From Oscillospiraceae bacterium (GTDB taxonomy: Bacteria; Bacillota_A; Clostridia; Oscillospirales; Oscillospiraceae), in assembly GCA_017415945.1 (NCBI GenBank), contig JAFQDR010000163.1, forward strand, positions 1 through 5,626: DNA of 5,626 nucleotides, read 5' to 3'. Positions 1 through 5,514 of this stretch are shown one piece after another; within the stretch, counting starts at the first letter, position 1, and each line of letters opens with the position of its first letter. Under the pieces are notes generated by a model that ran no database searches, was not told the origin of the DNA, and was given only the letters and a program-made list of their open reading frames with translations. Both the position numbers and the translations under genes were made by a program.

Positions 1-1
1 G

Positions 2-87
2 TATTTTTCGCTTCGTACATGCCGGCGCGAAAAATAGATTTGACTTTGTTTCGTCCTCACGGACGAAATTCTGCGAAGCATTTTTTT
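2..87. repeat. Intergenic multi-hairpin element at left edge
   Basis: No gene is seen here. Three nested or adjacent inverted repeats are visible. A perfect 10-bp pair lies at 2-11/27-36 (TATTTTTCGC / GCGAAAAATA). A perfect 8-bp stem lies at 49-56/61-68 with a 4-nt loop. An 8-bp helix with one G-T pair could form between 10-17 and 72-79; it would enclose the 49-68 hairpin and competes with the first repeat. A T7 tract follows at 81-87. Read on the minus strand, the 49-68 loop is GTGA, a GNRA-type tetraloop; read on the plus strand, the enclosing helix gains a G-U pair and is followed by the U run, which would suit a terminator. The direction of transcription is therefore unresolved. The layout suggests a dispersed intergenic element or structured RNA, possibly cut by the window edge. 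Confidence 0.4.
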
Positions 88-97
88 GACAGTCTGC

Positions 98-130
98 AAC
101 CCCCTCGGCACCGCCGAGGGGGTTGTTTTA
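98..130 (+). terminator. Rho-independent terminator for a gene left of the window
   Basis: A perfect 12-bp GC-rich stem (98-109 / 113-124, AACCCCCTCGGC / GCCGAGGGGGTT) closes a 3-nt loop and is followed by GTTTTA on the plus strand. On the minus strand the stem is followed by GCAGACTG, with no U run, so the signal fits rightward transcription entering from outside the window. It lies directly beyond the stop codon of the leftward repressor gene, so it may also slow transcription from that side, but less efficiently. Confidence 0.75.
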
Positions 131-457
131 GTTTAAGGATTGCAGATAAACGGACAGCAGCCGCAGTGCGGTGTCTCGCTCCTTAGGAGAGCAGGTGTTG
201 AGGCGGGAAAATACCTCCGCTTGAGACAGCTGCGTTTCGGCTTCCGATTCCGTGAGGATTTCGTCGGGGGTAATGTCCAGTGCGCTGCAAATGCGCAGGA
301 TGGTTTCAATGCGCATATTCACCGTGCCGCGCTCAATGTCCGCATAGGTGCGGTCGGACAGCCCTGCTTTCTCCGCCACCTCCGCTTGGGTCATGCCCGT
401 GCGCTTGCGTATATTCAGCAGCTTGTTTCCTATGGTCAGCAAATCCGTGATCAGCAT
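128..457 (-). CDS. XRE/Cro-C1 family HTH transcriptional regulator
   Basis: This encodes a 109-residue cytoplasmic DNA-binding protein. Residues about 9-68 form an HTH_3 (Cro/C1) domain: an opening helix LLNIRKRTG, then MTQAEVAEKAG (second helix), LSDRTYADIERG (recognition helix), and IETILRICSALDITPDEIL (closing helices). Residues 69-109 are a charged helical tail (SPKERDTALRLLSVYLQSL), probably for dimerisation; there is no peptidase or sensor domain. The start is supported by a perfect AGGAGG at 465-470, 7 nt upstream of the ATG. It is divergent from the membrane/secreted protein pair, and the shared 131-bp gap carries three 13-bp operator-like sites. Family knowledge suggests it represses itself and the divergent pair by binding these sites; this is inferred. 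Many paralogous XRE regulators look alike, so no gene symbol is given. Confidence 0.93.
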   Translation of the reverse strand: MLITDLLTIGNKLLNIRKRTGMTQAEVAEKAGLSDRTYADIERGTVNMRIETILRICSALDITPDEILTESEAETQLSQAEVFSRLNTCSPKERDTALRLLSVYLQSLN

Positions 458-476
458 CCTGTGTCCTCCTAATACA

Positions 477-516
477 ATTATATAGGAATTATAGTTCCTA
501 TAAGCCTTGACAAATA
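477..516 (-). promoter_or_regulatory. Possible leftward promoter of the XRE gene
   Basis: On the minus strand a perfect TATAAT lies at 493-488. A weak -35 candidate (TATTTG, 516-511) sits 17 bp upstream, giving a leader of about 24 nt before the ATG at 457. A second TATAAT lies at 482-477, but it would leave almost no leader before the ribosome binding site. The first -10 overlaps two of the operator-like sites, which fits autoregulation. The -35 match is poor, so the exact promoter is uncertain. Confidence 0.4.
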
Positions 517-527
517 GGAACTATAAT
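481..527. promoter_or_regulatory. Three-site operator array in the divergent control region
   Basis: Three 13-bp sites share the palindromic pattern TATAG-GAA-CTATA. O1 is at 481-493 (TATAGGAATTATA, one mismatch). O2 is at 490-502 (TATAGTTCCTATA, exact on the minus strand). O3 is at 513-525 (AATAGGAACTATA, one mismatch). O1 and O2 overlap by 4 bp; the centres of O2 and O3 are 23 bp apart. O2 and O3 also form a perfect 14-bp inverted repeat (488-501 / 514-527). O3 sits inside the spacer of the rightward promoter, and O1/O2 cover the likely leftward -10. The neighbouring XRE protein is the obvious candidate ligand, which is an inference from position and symmetry. Confidence 0.72.
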
Positions 528-535
528 ACTAATAT
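507..535 (+). promoter_or_regulatory. Rightward sigma-A promoter of the surface-protein operon
   Basis: A consensus -35 TTGACA (507-512) is separated by 17 bp from a -10 TAATAT (530-535, 4 of 6 consensus), which predicts a start near 542. A better-looking TATAAT at 522-527 is only 9 bp from the TTGACA and has no good -35 of its own. Operator-like site O3 fills most of the spacer, so a bound repressor would block RNA polymerase. Confidence 0.7.
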
Positions 536-537
536 AG

Positions 538-584
538 AGGAAGAAAACTTCCTATTTTGCGGAAGTATCAATCACGGAAGGTGG
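538..584 (+). promoter_or_regulatory. 5' leader with competing short hairpins near the RBS
   Basis: The segment CTTCC (548-552) can pair in three ways: with GGAAG at 539-543 (6-bp stem 538-543/548-553, AAAA loop), with GGAAG at 561-565 (6-bp stem 547-552/561-566), or with GGAAG at 576-580, which is part of the ribosome binding site of the next gene. The last two targets lie in a repeated CGGAAG, 15 bp apart. The first hairpin starts upstream of the predicted transcription start (about 542), so it may exist only in DNA. A translational role is speculative. Confidence 0.25.
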
Positions 585-588
585 TGCC

Positions 589-1125
589 ATGCAGCAAAAG
601 GAAACCAAAGAGAAGGATAGGCAGAAATGGCTGATCCTGCTTCTGTTGCTGATCACCCTTGCTGCTGTGGGGATTGCGATATGGGCACTGCGCATGGCGG
701 ATTCCGATAGACCCCTGCCCCCGGATTTTGCCCCCGATGACGAAGCGTATGCCCAAGAGATTCCCAACGACAGCGGAGAGAAGAACGATGCTGCCGAGGG
801 CGGTGGGAAGGTCAGCTTGACCTACTCTAATGAAGTGGTGATGGATTTGTCCGATGGGACCGCATCGCTGCTGTTTGCAAACCCCAAGCGGTCCAGCCAT
901 GATGTGATTTTGCAAATCACGGTGCGGGATACCGTTGTGGTGCAGTCGGGGCTGCTGAAGGCGGGGACACAGGTAAAAACCTTGGAGCTGCTGCCCGAGG
1001 CGGTGGATAAGCTGGAAAGCGGCGGCTATCATGGAAGCTTTTTCGTGTTCTGCTATGACCCGATCACAGGGGAACAGGCGGTTGTCAACACGGAGATCCC
1101 CATTACTGTTATTGTCCGAAATTAA
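589..1125 (+). CDS. Bitopic membrane protein with extracytoplasmic beta-rich domain
   Basis: This encodes 178 residues of unknown function. A Lys/Glu/Arg-rich N-terminus (1-13) precedes a single hydrophobic segment at about 14-34 (WLILLLLLITLAAVGIAIW). Positive charges before it imply an N-in, C-out topology with no signal-peptidase site, so it is a membrane anchor. Residues 36-73 are an acidic, Pro/Gly-rich linker. Residues 74-178 alternate polar and hydrophobic residues in a pattern typical of an Ig-like beta sandwich, from KVSLTYSNEVVMDL to NTEIPITVIVRN, with a single Cys at 155. The start is set by GGAAGGTGG at 576-584, 4 nt before the ATG. It is first in a two-gene operon with the secreted protein 24 bp downstream, behind the operator-controlled promoter. 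The topology is well supported; the fold is inferred. It may assemble, anchor or sense the secreted partner, but nothing in the sequence proves this. Confidence 0.88.
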   Translation: MQQKETKEKDRQKWLILLLLLITLAAVGIAIWALRMADSDRPLPPDFAPDDEAYAQEIPNDSGEKNDAAEGGGKVSLTYSNEVVMDLSDGTASLLFANPKRSSHDVILQITVRDTVVVQSGLLKAGTQVKTLELLPEAVDKLESGGYHGSFFVFCYDPITGEQAVVNTEIPITVIVRN

Positions 1126-1149
1126 AATGAAATAAACGGAGGAAATCTT

Positions 1150-1944
1150 ATGAAAAAAACAATTTCTGTTGTGCTGACTTTGGTTCTGATGTTCAGCCTC
1201 AGCGTTACTGCCTTTGCGGCAAGCGCAACCACCGCACCCGCAACGGACAGTGCCGACATTAACGCAACATATGTTGCAGGGGCAGCCGGCGGTGTGGTAT
1301 TCAGCGTGGATATCGAATGGACCGCCATGAACTTCACCTATCAGGCAGCAGGTCAGCCTGTTTGGGACCCCGAAAGTCACAGCTACTCCGAATCTGTTCC
1401 CGAAAGCTGGAGCGGCAGCGGCACCGTGACCATCACCAACCACTCCAACACTGCACTGGATGTAACGCCTTCCTACACCATGGACAGCGGCTATGAAGCT
1501 ACCGAACTGAATTTCACTGTTGACGGGGAAGCTGTGGAAGGTGCCGTGATCGTTGAATCCGCAGCCGACACCAATGCAGCTGTAAAAAAGGTCATTACCG
1601 TCACCCCCAAGGGTAAGCTGGCATCTACCGCAGATGGCAAGATCGGTACTGTCACCGTGACCGTGGATGAGAGCGAATATGTATCTTTGACCGCTGCCAA
1701 TGCGTTGTTGAGTGATATGCGTGCACTTGAGGCTATGAGAGGTGCGGAAGGAAACGAGACGACCGAAGAAGCGGGCGCTCGTGCTACATTCAACGAGGTT
1801 ATGATGGAATTTAGTGGTACGGTTGACGATTTTACAAGCGGCAATATCACGCAGGGGGAACTTAATACGAAGTACAAGAGTGCTCTTGCATACTACAATA
1901 ATTATATGGCAGACTCTACCTATGATGATCTCACTGCCTATTAA
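1150..1944 (+). CDS. Secreted protein: Trp/Tyr-rich beta domain plus helical C-terminal tail
   Basis: This encodes 264 residues of unknown function. A clear signal peptide (MKK, hydrophobic core 5-20, AFA) is probably cleaved after Ala23. Mature residues about 37-172 look like an all-beta, Ig-like domain with a distinctive aromatic pattern: W57, M60, F62, Y64, then W72-D-P, H77, Y79 and W87, followed by TNHSN at 96-100 and strands ending in GTVTVTV at 166-172. Residues 173-264 differ: acidic, predicted helical, and ending in a Tyr-rich tail. No Cys, LPXTG motif, lipobox or second membrane segment is seen, so surface retention would need a partner, possibly the membrane protein encoded just upstream. 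GGAGG at 1138-1142, 7 nt before the ATG, fixes the start. A terminator follows 17 bp after the stop. The base composition of the tail departs from the rest. A structural surface subunit, adhesin or matrix protein is plausible but unproven. Confidence 0.9.
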   Translation: MKKTISVVLTLVLMFSLSVTAFAASATTAPATDSADINATYVAGAAGGVVFSVDIEWTAMNFTYQAAGQPVWDPESHSYSESVPESWSGSGTVTITNHSNTALDVTPSYTMDSGYEATELNFTVDGEAVEGAVIVESAADTNAAVKKVITVTPKGKLASTADGKIGTVTVTVDESEYVSLTAANALLSDMRALEAMRGAEGNETTEEAGARATFNEVMMEFSGTVDDFTSGNITQGELNTKYKSALAYYNNYMADSTYDDLTAY

Positions 1945-1961
1945 GAGATAATGACAATGAA

Positions 1962-1988
1962 CCCCCGACCATTTGGTCGGGGGATTTT
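1962..1988 (+). terminator. Rho-independent terminator of the surface-protein operon
   Basis: A perfect 9-bp stem (CCCCCGACC 1962-1970 / GGTCGGGGG 1975-1983) closes an ATTT loop and is followed by ATTTTCG. It starts 17 bp after the stop codon of the secreted protein, so it ends the two-gene transcription unit. Confidence 0.85.
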
Positions 1989-2058
1989 CGTTCGTACGAA
2001 GGGTATGATTTTCGTTTCGTTGCTGCACGGTATCGGTTTTGGGGAAGCTGTGGAACGG
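1984..2058. other. Intergenic spacer with palindrome and short direct repeats
   Basis: No gene is seen. The segment holds a perfect 10-bp palindrome, TTCGTACGAA (1991-2000), and a 10-bp direct repeat, GATTTTCGTT, at 1983-1992 and 2007-2016. Together with the terminator before it, repeat copy A after it and the promoter at 2175-2202, this accounts for the 321-bp gene-free stretch 1945-2265. Confidence 0.4.
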
Positions 2059-2135
2059 CGTTGCACCCGTAGGGCGGCTGCTTGCTGCCGCCGTGTCCAC
2101 TGTATCGGCGTGGCATGCTCCCTACGGGTGCGATG
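2059..2135. repeat. Hairpin repeat element, copy A
   Basis: A perfect 12-bp terminal inverted repeat (GCACCCGTAGGG 2063-2074 / CCCTACGGGTGC 2120-2131) extends to 2059/2135 if G-T pairs are allowed. Inside, a 6-bp hairpin pairs GGCGGC (2073-2078) with GCCGCC (2087-2092). The core 2069-2094 aligns with 5516-5541 without gaps, 23 of 26 identical. It has no coding capacity of note and no U run. It is best described as a small non-autonomous palindromic intergenic element, similar in style to MITE- or REP-like repeats; the family is not identified. Confidence 0.7.
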
Positions 2136-2174
2136 GAAGTCCGAGATACGGGGACTGCCAATCTCTGCCCCCAC

Positions 2175-2202
2175 TTGACATTGGGTGTCTCTTTGCTATA
2201 AA
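2175..2202 (+). promoter_or_regulatory. Strong extended -10 promoter of the glycan operon
   Basis: A consensus TTGACA (2175-2180), a 16-bp spacer, TATAAA (2197-2202) and a TGC extension immediately before the -10 (2194-2196) together form a strong sigma-A promoter. The start is predicted near 2209, giving a leader of about 57 nt. No operator-like repeat of the type seen at 481-527 is present, which fits constitutive expression. Confidence 0.75.
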
Positions 2203-2265
2203 ATAAACCGATATATTGTGGGAAGCTATGCCCCATGATAAATACAATTTGGAGGAAGTGACGCA

Positions 2266-4302
2266 ATGTTTCAGCGTATTGCCCGCATTCTGCAGAAGAT
2301 CAAGGGAAGTATCCAAGACTATGGTGTCGGCGGTACCCTTGAGTGGCTCTGGAACTGTGTGGTTTTCAAATTCCGCAAAACCTTCGGAAAGAAGCAGCTT
2401 AACGGCCCCGACAGCATCAAGTGGCCGGATTTTGACGAATACATTCTTGACAAAGACGAAAAGAAATATCTGACCCTGAAGGAAGGCCGCAAGGTGTATA
2501 TCCTGGCGGGCGTTCCCTATTACGATATCGGCGGCGGCCAGCGCTGCGCACAGCTGGCAAAGGCCTTCAACCGTCTGGGCTACCGTGTGTACTATTACTA
2601 TGCCTTCCCCAGCGGTGACTTCAAGCGGGAAAACCACGTTCCCGTGCCCTGTGTGACCCATCTGCCCATCCGTGACTTTATGATGCTGGACTTTGTGAAG
2701 AACGCAAAGCCCGATGATCTGCTGATCGTGGAAAGTCCCGCGGATGCCTTTGTGCCCTATGTTCTCACTGCCAAGGAGCTGGGTGTGAAGGTGGTTTACG
2801 AAAATATCGACAACTGGGAATCCTCTCTGGCGGGCTCCTTCTTCTCCAACCGTCAGACCATGATGACCATTGTGGAAAAGAGTGACGTGCTGGTGGGTAC
2901 CGCAAAGCTTTTGGTGGAGCAGCTCCACGGCTACTGCAAGACCCTTGGTGTGGAAAAGCCCGTTCTGTATCAGGCAAACGCCGTGGACGACGAGCTGTTC
3001 TCCGCTCTCCGCAGCTATGAAAAGCTCGAGGACATGGTGCTGGGCTCCAAGACCCTGCTGTACTACGGCAGTCTGTGGGGAGAATGGTTCGACTGGGATC
3101 TGGTGTACGGTCTGGCCAAGCACGACCCCACTCTGTCCATTAACCTCATCGGCGGTCACCCCGACAAGCGCATCATGGGCATCGCTCCCGAAAACGTACA
3201 TTTCCTCGGCCTGAAGAAGCAGCCCGACCTGCCCGCATACCTGAAGTACGCGGACTTCGCCCTGATCCCCTTTAAGACAGGGGACATCGGCGACTATGTC
3301 TCCCCTCTGAAGATCTTCGAGTACATCTCCGCAGGGAAAAACGTTCTGACCACCGAGCTGCCCGACATTAAGGGCTATCCCAATATGTACAGCGGCAACG
3401 ATCTGGACTCCTGGATCCGTGCTGTGGAGACTGCCACTGCCCCCGATCTGGCGGCAGCGGAAGCCTTCACCGCCGCAAACACCTGGGACAACCGTGTGCA
3501 GGGGATCCTGGATGCGGTGTACCCCGAGGAAGCGGAACGCTGCGACGAGACCTTCTACGGCAAGATCTCCGTGGTGGTGCTGAACTACAACAACAAGAAT
3601 ATCATCGACAAGTGCGTGGCATCTCTGCTGCGCGGCAAGCCCCGCTACGACTATGAGATCGTGGTAGTGGACAACCAGAGCAAGGACGGCTCCTACGAAC
3701 AGCTGCAGGAACGCTTCGGCGACCAGATCACCTTGGTGCGCAACCACAAGAACGGCTGCTCCAGCGGCAGAAATCTGGGCGTGCAGGTGTCTAAGGGTGA
3801 GTACATCGTGTTCCTGGACTCCGACCAGTGGGTCACAGGCCGCTACTGGCTGGACGGCTACTTCGAGGTCTATCACCGTGCTCCCAACTTCGGCGCTGTG
3901 GGCTGGGCAAGCGGCTGGTTCAATAAGGAAGGCGCTGCCGAGCACGTGACCGATGCCTTTGTATACAACTACGTTCCCCCCGTTGGTCTGTGCCGTCCCG
4001 ACATCGGCTATCTGGCCACCTGCGGTGTGCTTATGGAAAAGAAGCTGTTCGAGGAGATCGGCGGCTTTGACGAATACTACGACCCCACCTGCTACGAGGA
4101 CACTGACCTGTCCCTGCTGATCCGCCACGCAGGCAAGGAGCTGTACCACTGCCGCAGCGTGGGTGTCAACCACCTGCCCCACCAGACCACCAAGTCCGGT
4201 ACCGAGGGACATAAGAGACTGCTGGACGAGAAGCAGAAATATTTCACCGCAAAGTGGAAGCAGAAGGATCCCAAGCTGCTGAACTACATCAAGGAGCTGT
4301 AA
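2266..4302 (+). CDS. Two-domain glycosyltransferase (GT-B/GT4-like + GT-A/GT2)
   Basis: This encodes 678 residues with no signal peptide or clear membrane segment, so it probably acts at the cytoplasmic face of the membrane. A basic/amphipathic N-terminus (1-45) precedes a GT-B domain at about 50-425: DIGGGQRCAQLAKAF (87-101), VVYENIDNWESS (from 176), YYGSLWGEWFDWD (266-278), and the donor-site segment SPLKIFEYISAGK (346-358, E352). It resembles group 1 transferases of the teichuronic-acid (TuaH) type. From about 434 a GT2 domain follows: ISVVVLNYNN, VVVDNQSKDGS (D469), the metal-binding DSD at 518-520, and the YEDTDLSLLIR catalytic motif (E611, D612). All core GT2 motifs are intact, so both halves could be active. 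GGAGG at 2251-2255, 10 nt before the ATG, supports the start. It ends 2 bp before the epimerase gene. Acceptor and donor sugars cannot be read from sequence; a ManNAc-containing wall or capsular glycan is inferred from the neighbour. Confidence 0.92.
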   Translation: MFQRIARILQKIKGSIQDYGVGGTLEWLWNCVVFKFRKTFGKKQLNGPDSIKWPDFDEYILDKDEKKYLTLKEGRKVYILAGVPYYDIGGGQRCAQLAKAFNRLGYRVYYYYAFPSGDFKRENHVPVPCVTHLPIRDFMMLDFVKNAKPDDLLIVESPADAFVPYVLTAKELGVKVVYENIDNWESSLAGSFFSNRQTMMTIVEKSDVLVGTAKLLVEQLHGYCKTLGVEKPVLYQANAVDDELFSALRSYEKLEDMVLGSKTLLYYGSLWGEWFDWDLVYGLAKHDPTLSINLIGGHPDKRIMGIAPENVHFLGLKKQPDLPAYLKYADFALIPFKTGDIGDYVSPLKIFEYISAGKNVLTTELPDIKGYPNMYSGNDLDSWIRAVETATAPDLAAAEAFTAANTWDNRVQGILDAVYPEEAERCDETFYGKISVVVLNYNNKNIIDKCVASLLRGKPRYDYEIVVVDNQSKDGSYEQLQERFGDQITLVRNHKNGCSSGRNLGVQVSKGEYIVFLDSDQWVTGRYWLDGYFEVYHRAPNFGAVGWASGWFNKEGAAEHVTDAFVYNYVPPVGLCRPDIGYLATCGVLMEKKLFEEIGGFDEYYDPTCYEDTDLSLLIRHAGKELYHCRSVGVNHLPHQTTKSGTEGHKRLLDEKQKYFTAKWKQKDPKLLNYIKEL

Positions 4303-4304
4303 GC

Positions 4305-5417
4305 ATGATTAAAGTAATGAGCGTATTCGGCACCAGACCCGAGGCCATTAAGATGGCACCTCTGGTGAAGGAGCTGGAGCGCAGACCCGAGATCGAATCT
4401 ATCGTCTGCGTCACTGCCCAGCATCGTCAGATGCTGGATCAGGTGCTGGAAACCTTTGACATCACCCCCGATTACGACCTGAACATTATGAAGCCCGGAC
4501 AGACCCTGTCGGGCATCACCTCCAACGCCCTGCTGGGTTTGGAATCCGTTATCAAGGAGGCACAGCCCGATATCGTGCTGGTTCACGGGGATACCACCAC
4601 CACCTTTGCGGGAGCCTTGGCAGCCTTCTATAATCAGGTGGCCATCGGTCACGTGGAAGCAGGCCTCCGCACGGACAACAAATACAGTCCCTTCCCCGAG
4701 GAAATGAACCGCCAGATGGTAGACCGTATGACGGATATGTTCTTTGCTCCCACGGAGGTCAGCAAGGAGAATCTGCTCCGTGAAAACATCGACCCCGCAA
4801 AGATCTATGTCACGGGCAACACCGTCATCGATGCCATGTCCACCACCGTCAAGGAGGGCTACACCCATCCCGAGCTGGAATGGCTGGGTGAGGGGGAACG
4901 CATGATCCTGCTGACCGCTCACCGCAGAGAAAATCTTGGTGAGCCCATGCACCGCATCTTCCGCGGTGTCCGCCGCATTGTGGAGGAATTCCCCGATATC
5001 AAGGTCATTTACCCCATCCACATGAATCCTCTGGTGCGACAGGTGGCAAAGGAAGAGCTGGAGGGCTGCGACCGTGTGAAGCTCATCGAGCCTCTGGAGG
5101 TATTCGATTTCCATAATTTCCAGAATTGTTCCTACATCATCCTCAGCGACAGCGGCGGCATTCAGGAGGAAGCGCCCTCCCTGGGCAAGCCTGTGCTGGT
5201 GCTGCGTGACACCACCGAGCGTCCCGAGGGCATTGCCGCAGGCACTCTGAAGCTGGTGGGCACCGATGAGGAGGTCATCTACACCGAAACCAAACGTTTG
5301 CTCACCGATGCAGCGGCCTACGATGCCATGAGCAAGGCCTCCAACCCCTATGGGGACGGCCACGCATCCGAGCGCATTGCCGATGCCATCATCGAAAAAT
5401 TCAAGGATAAGATCTAA
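4305..5417 (+). CDS. wecB: UDP-N-acetylglucosamine 2-epimerase, non-hydrolysing
   Basis: This 370-residue cytosolic enzyme interconverts UDP-GlcNAc and UDP-ManNAc, supplying ManNAc for teichoic-acid linkage units, secondary wall polymers or capsules (called MnaA in Gram-positives). The length is normal for the family. Signature segments are all present: FGTRPEAIKMAPLV (8-21), HGDTTTT (D96), HVEAGLRT (E118), FPEEMNRQMVDR (E132), TGNTVIDAM, LTAHRRENLGEP (H206), YPIHMNP, and DSGGIQEEAPSLGKPVLVLR followed by TTERPEG. D96, E118, E132 and H206 correspond to the catalytic Asp95, Glu117, Glu131 and His213 of E. coli WecB. The ATG at 4305 is chosen over an in-frame ATG at 4254 because the latter lies within the upstream gene, whereas AAGGAG (4291-4296) precedes 4305 by 8 nt and the protein then begins at the family's usual N-terminus. 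The 2-bp gap implies translational coupling. Confidence 0.97.
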   Translation: MIKVMSVFGTRPEAIKMAPLVKELERRPEIESIVCVTAQHRQMLDQVLETFDITPDYDLNIMKPGQTLSGITSNALLGLESVIKEAQPDIVLVHGDTTTTFAGALAAFYNQVAIGHVEAGLRTDNKYSPFPEEMNRQMVDRMTDMFFAPTEVSKENLLRENIDPAKIYVTGNTVIDAMSTTVKEGYTHPELEWLGEGERMILLTAHRRENLGEPMHRIFRGVRRIVEEFPDIKVIYPIHMNPLVRQVAKEELEGCDRVKLIEPLEVFDFHNFQNCSYIILSDSGGIQEEAPSLGKPVLVLRDTTERPEGIAAGTLKLVGTDEEVIYTETKRLLTDAAAYDAMSKASNPYGDGHASERIADAIIEKFKDKI

Positions 5418-5419
5418 CC

Positions 5420-5449
5420 AAAGCCACGGAGCTCGGATCCGTGGTTTTT
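5420..5449 (+). terminator. Rho-independent terminator of the glycan operon
   Basis: A perfect 7-bp stem, CCACGGA (5424-5430) / TCCGTGG (5438-5444), can be extended by one G-T and three A-T pairs into the following TTTTT (5445-5449). It begins 2 bp after the wecB stop codon and closes the two-gene operon. Confidence 0.85.
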
Positions 5450-5514
5450 GATTTGGCCTTTAGGACAATAAACCCTCGATAGAAGCCAATGTCATTAAGT
5501 TTGTAGACGTGTAA

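Noticed and set aside
48..68. Minus-strand segment 63-48 reads TCCGTGAGGACGAAAC, identical to the stem II, loop and GAAAC part of the classical hammerhead ribozyme.
   Set aside because: The obligatory CUGAUGA core is absent; the bases before the stem read CAGAATTTCG, and no adequate stem I or stem III is seen. A GNRA-capped hairpin with chance similarity is the safer reading.
481..566. CRISPR-like short repeats in the AT-rich control region.
   Set aside because: The units are 13-bp palindromes that partly overlap, with no regular spacers. They fit operator sites, not a CRISPR array.
1150..1944. LPXTG or lipoprotein anchoring of the secreted protein.
   Set aside because: No LPXTG-like motif, C-terminal hydrophobic segment or lipobox cysteine is present; the protein contains no cysteine at all.
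568..2100. Long antisense open frame spanning both surface-protein genes.
   Set aside because: It ignores the clear ribosome binding sites, signal peptide, promoter and terminator on the plus strand and has no recognisable domain.
2216..2473. Short plus-strand open frame overlapping the start of the glycosyltransferase gene in another frame.
   Set aside because: It has no good ribosome binding site and runs out of frame through the GT coding sequence; GGAGG at 2251-2255 serves the GT start at 2266.
2122..4212. Very long open frame antisense to the glycosyltransferase.
   Set aside because: Its translation is low-complexity, rich in His/Val/Gln/Gly, without any domain, and the plus-strand frame has complete GT-B and GT2 motifs. 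It arises from strong codon bias on the coding strand. The same applies to the antisense frame over wecB (4284-5363).
4254..4304. Upstream in-frame ATG for wecB.
   Set aside because: It lies within the glycosyltransferase gene, adds 17 residues not found at the family's N-terminus, and AAGGAG at 4291-4296 points to the ATG at 4305.
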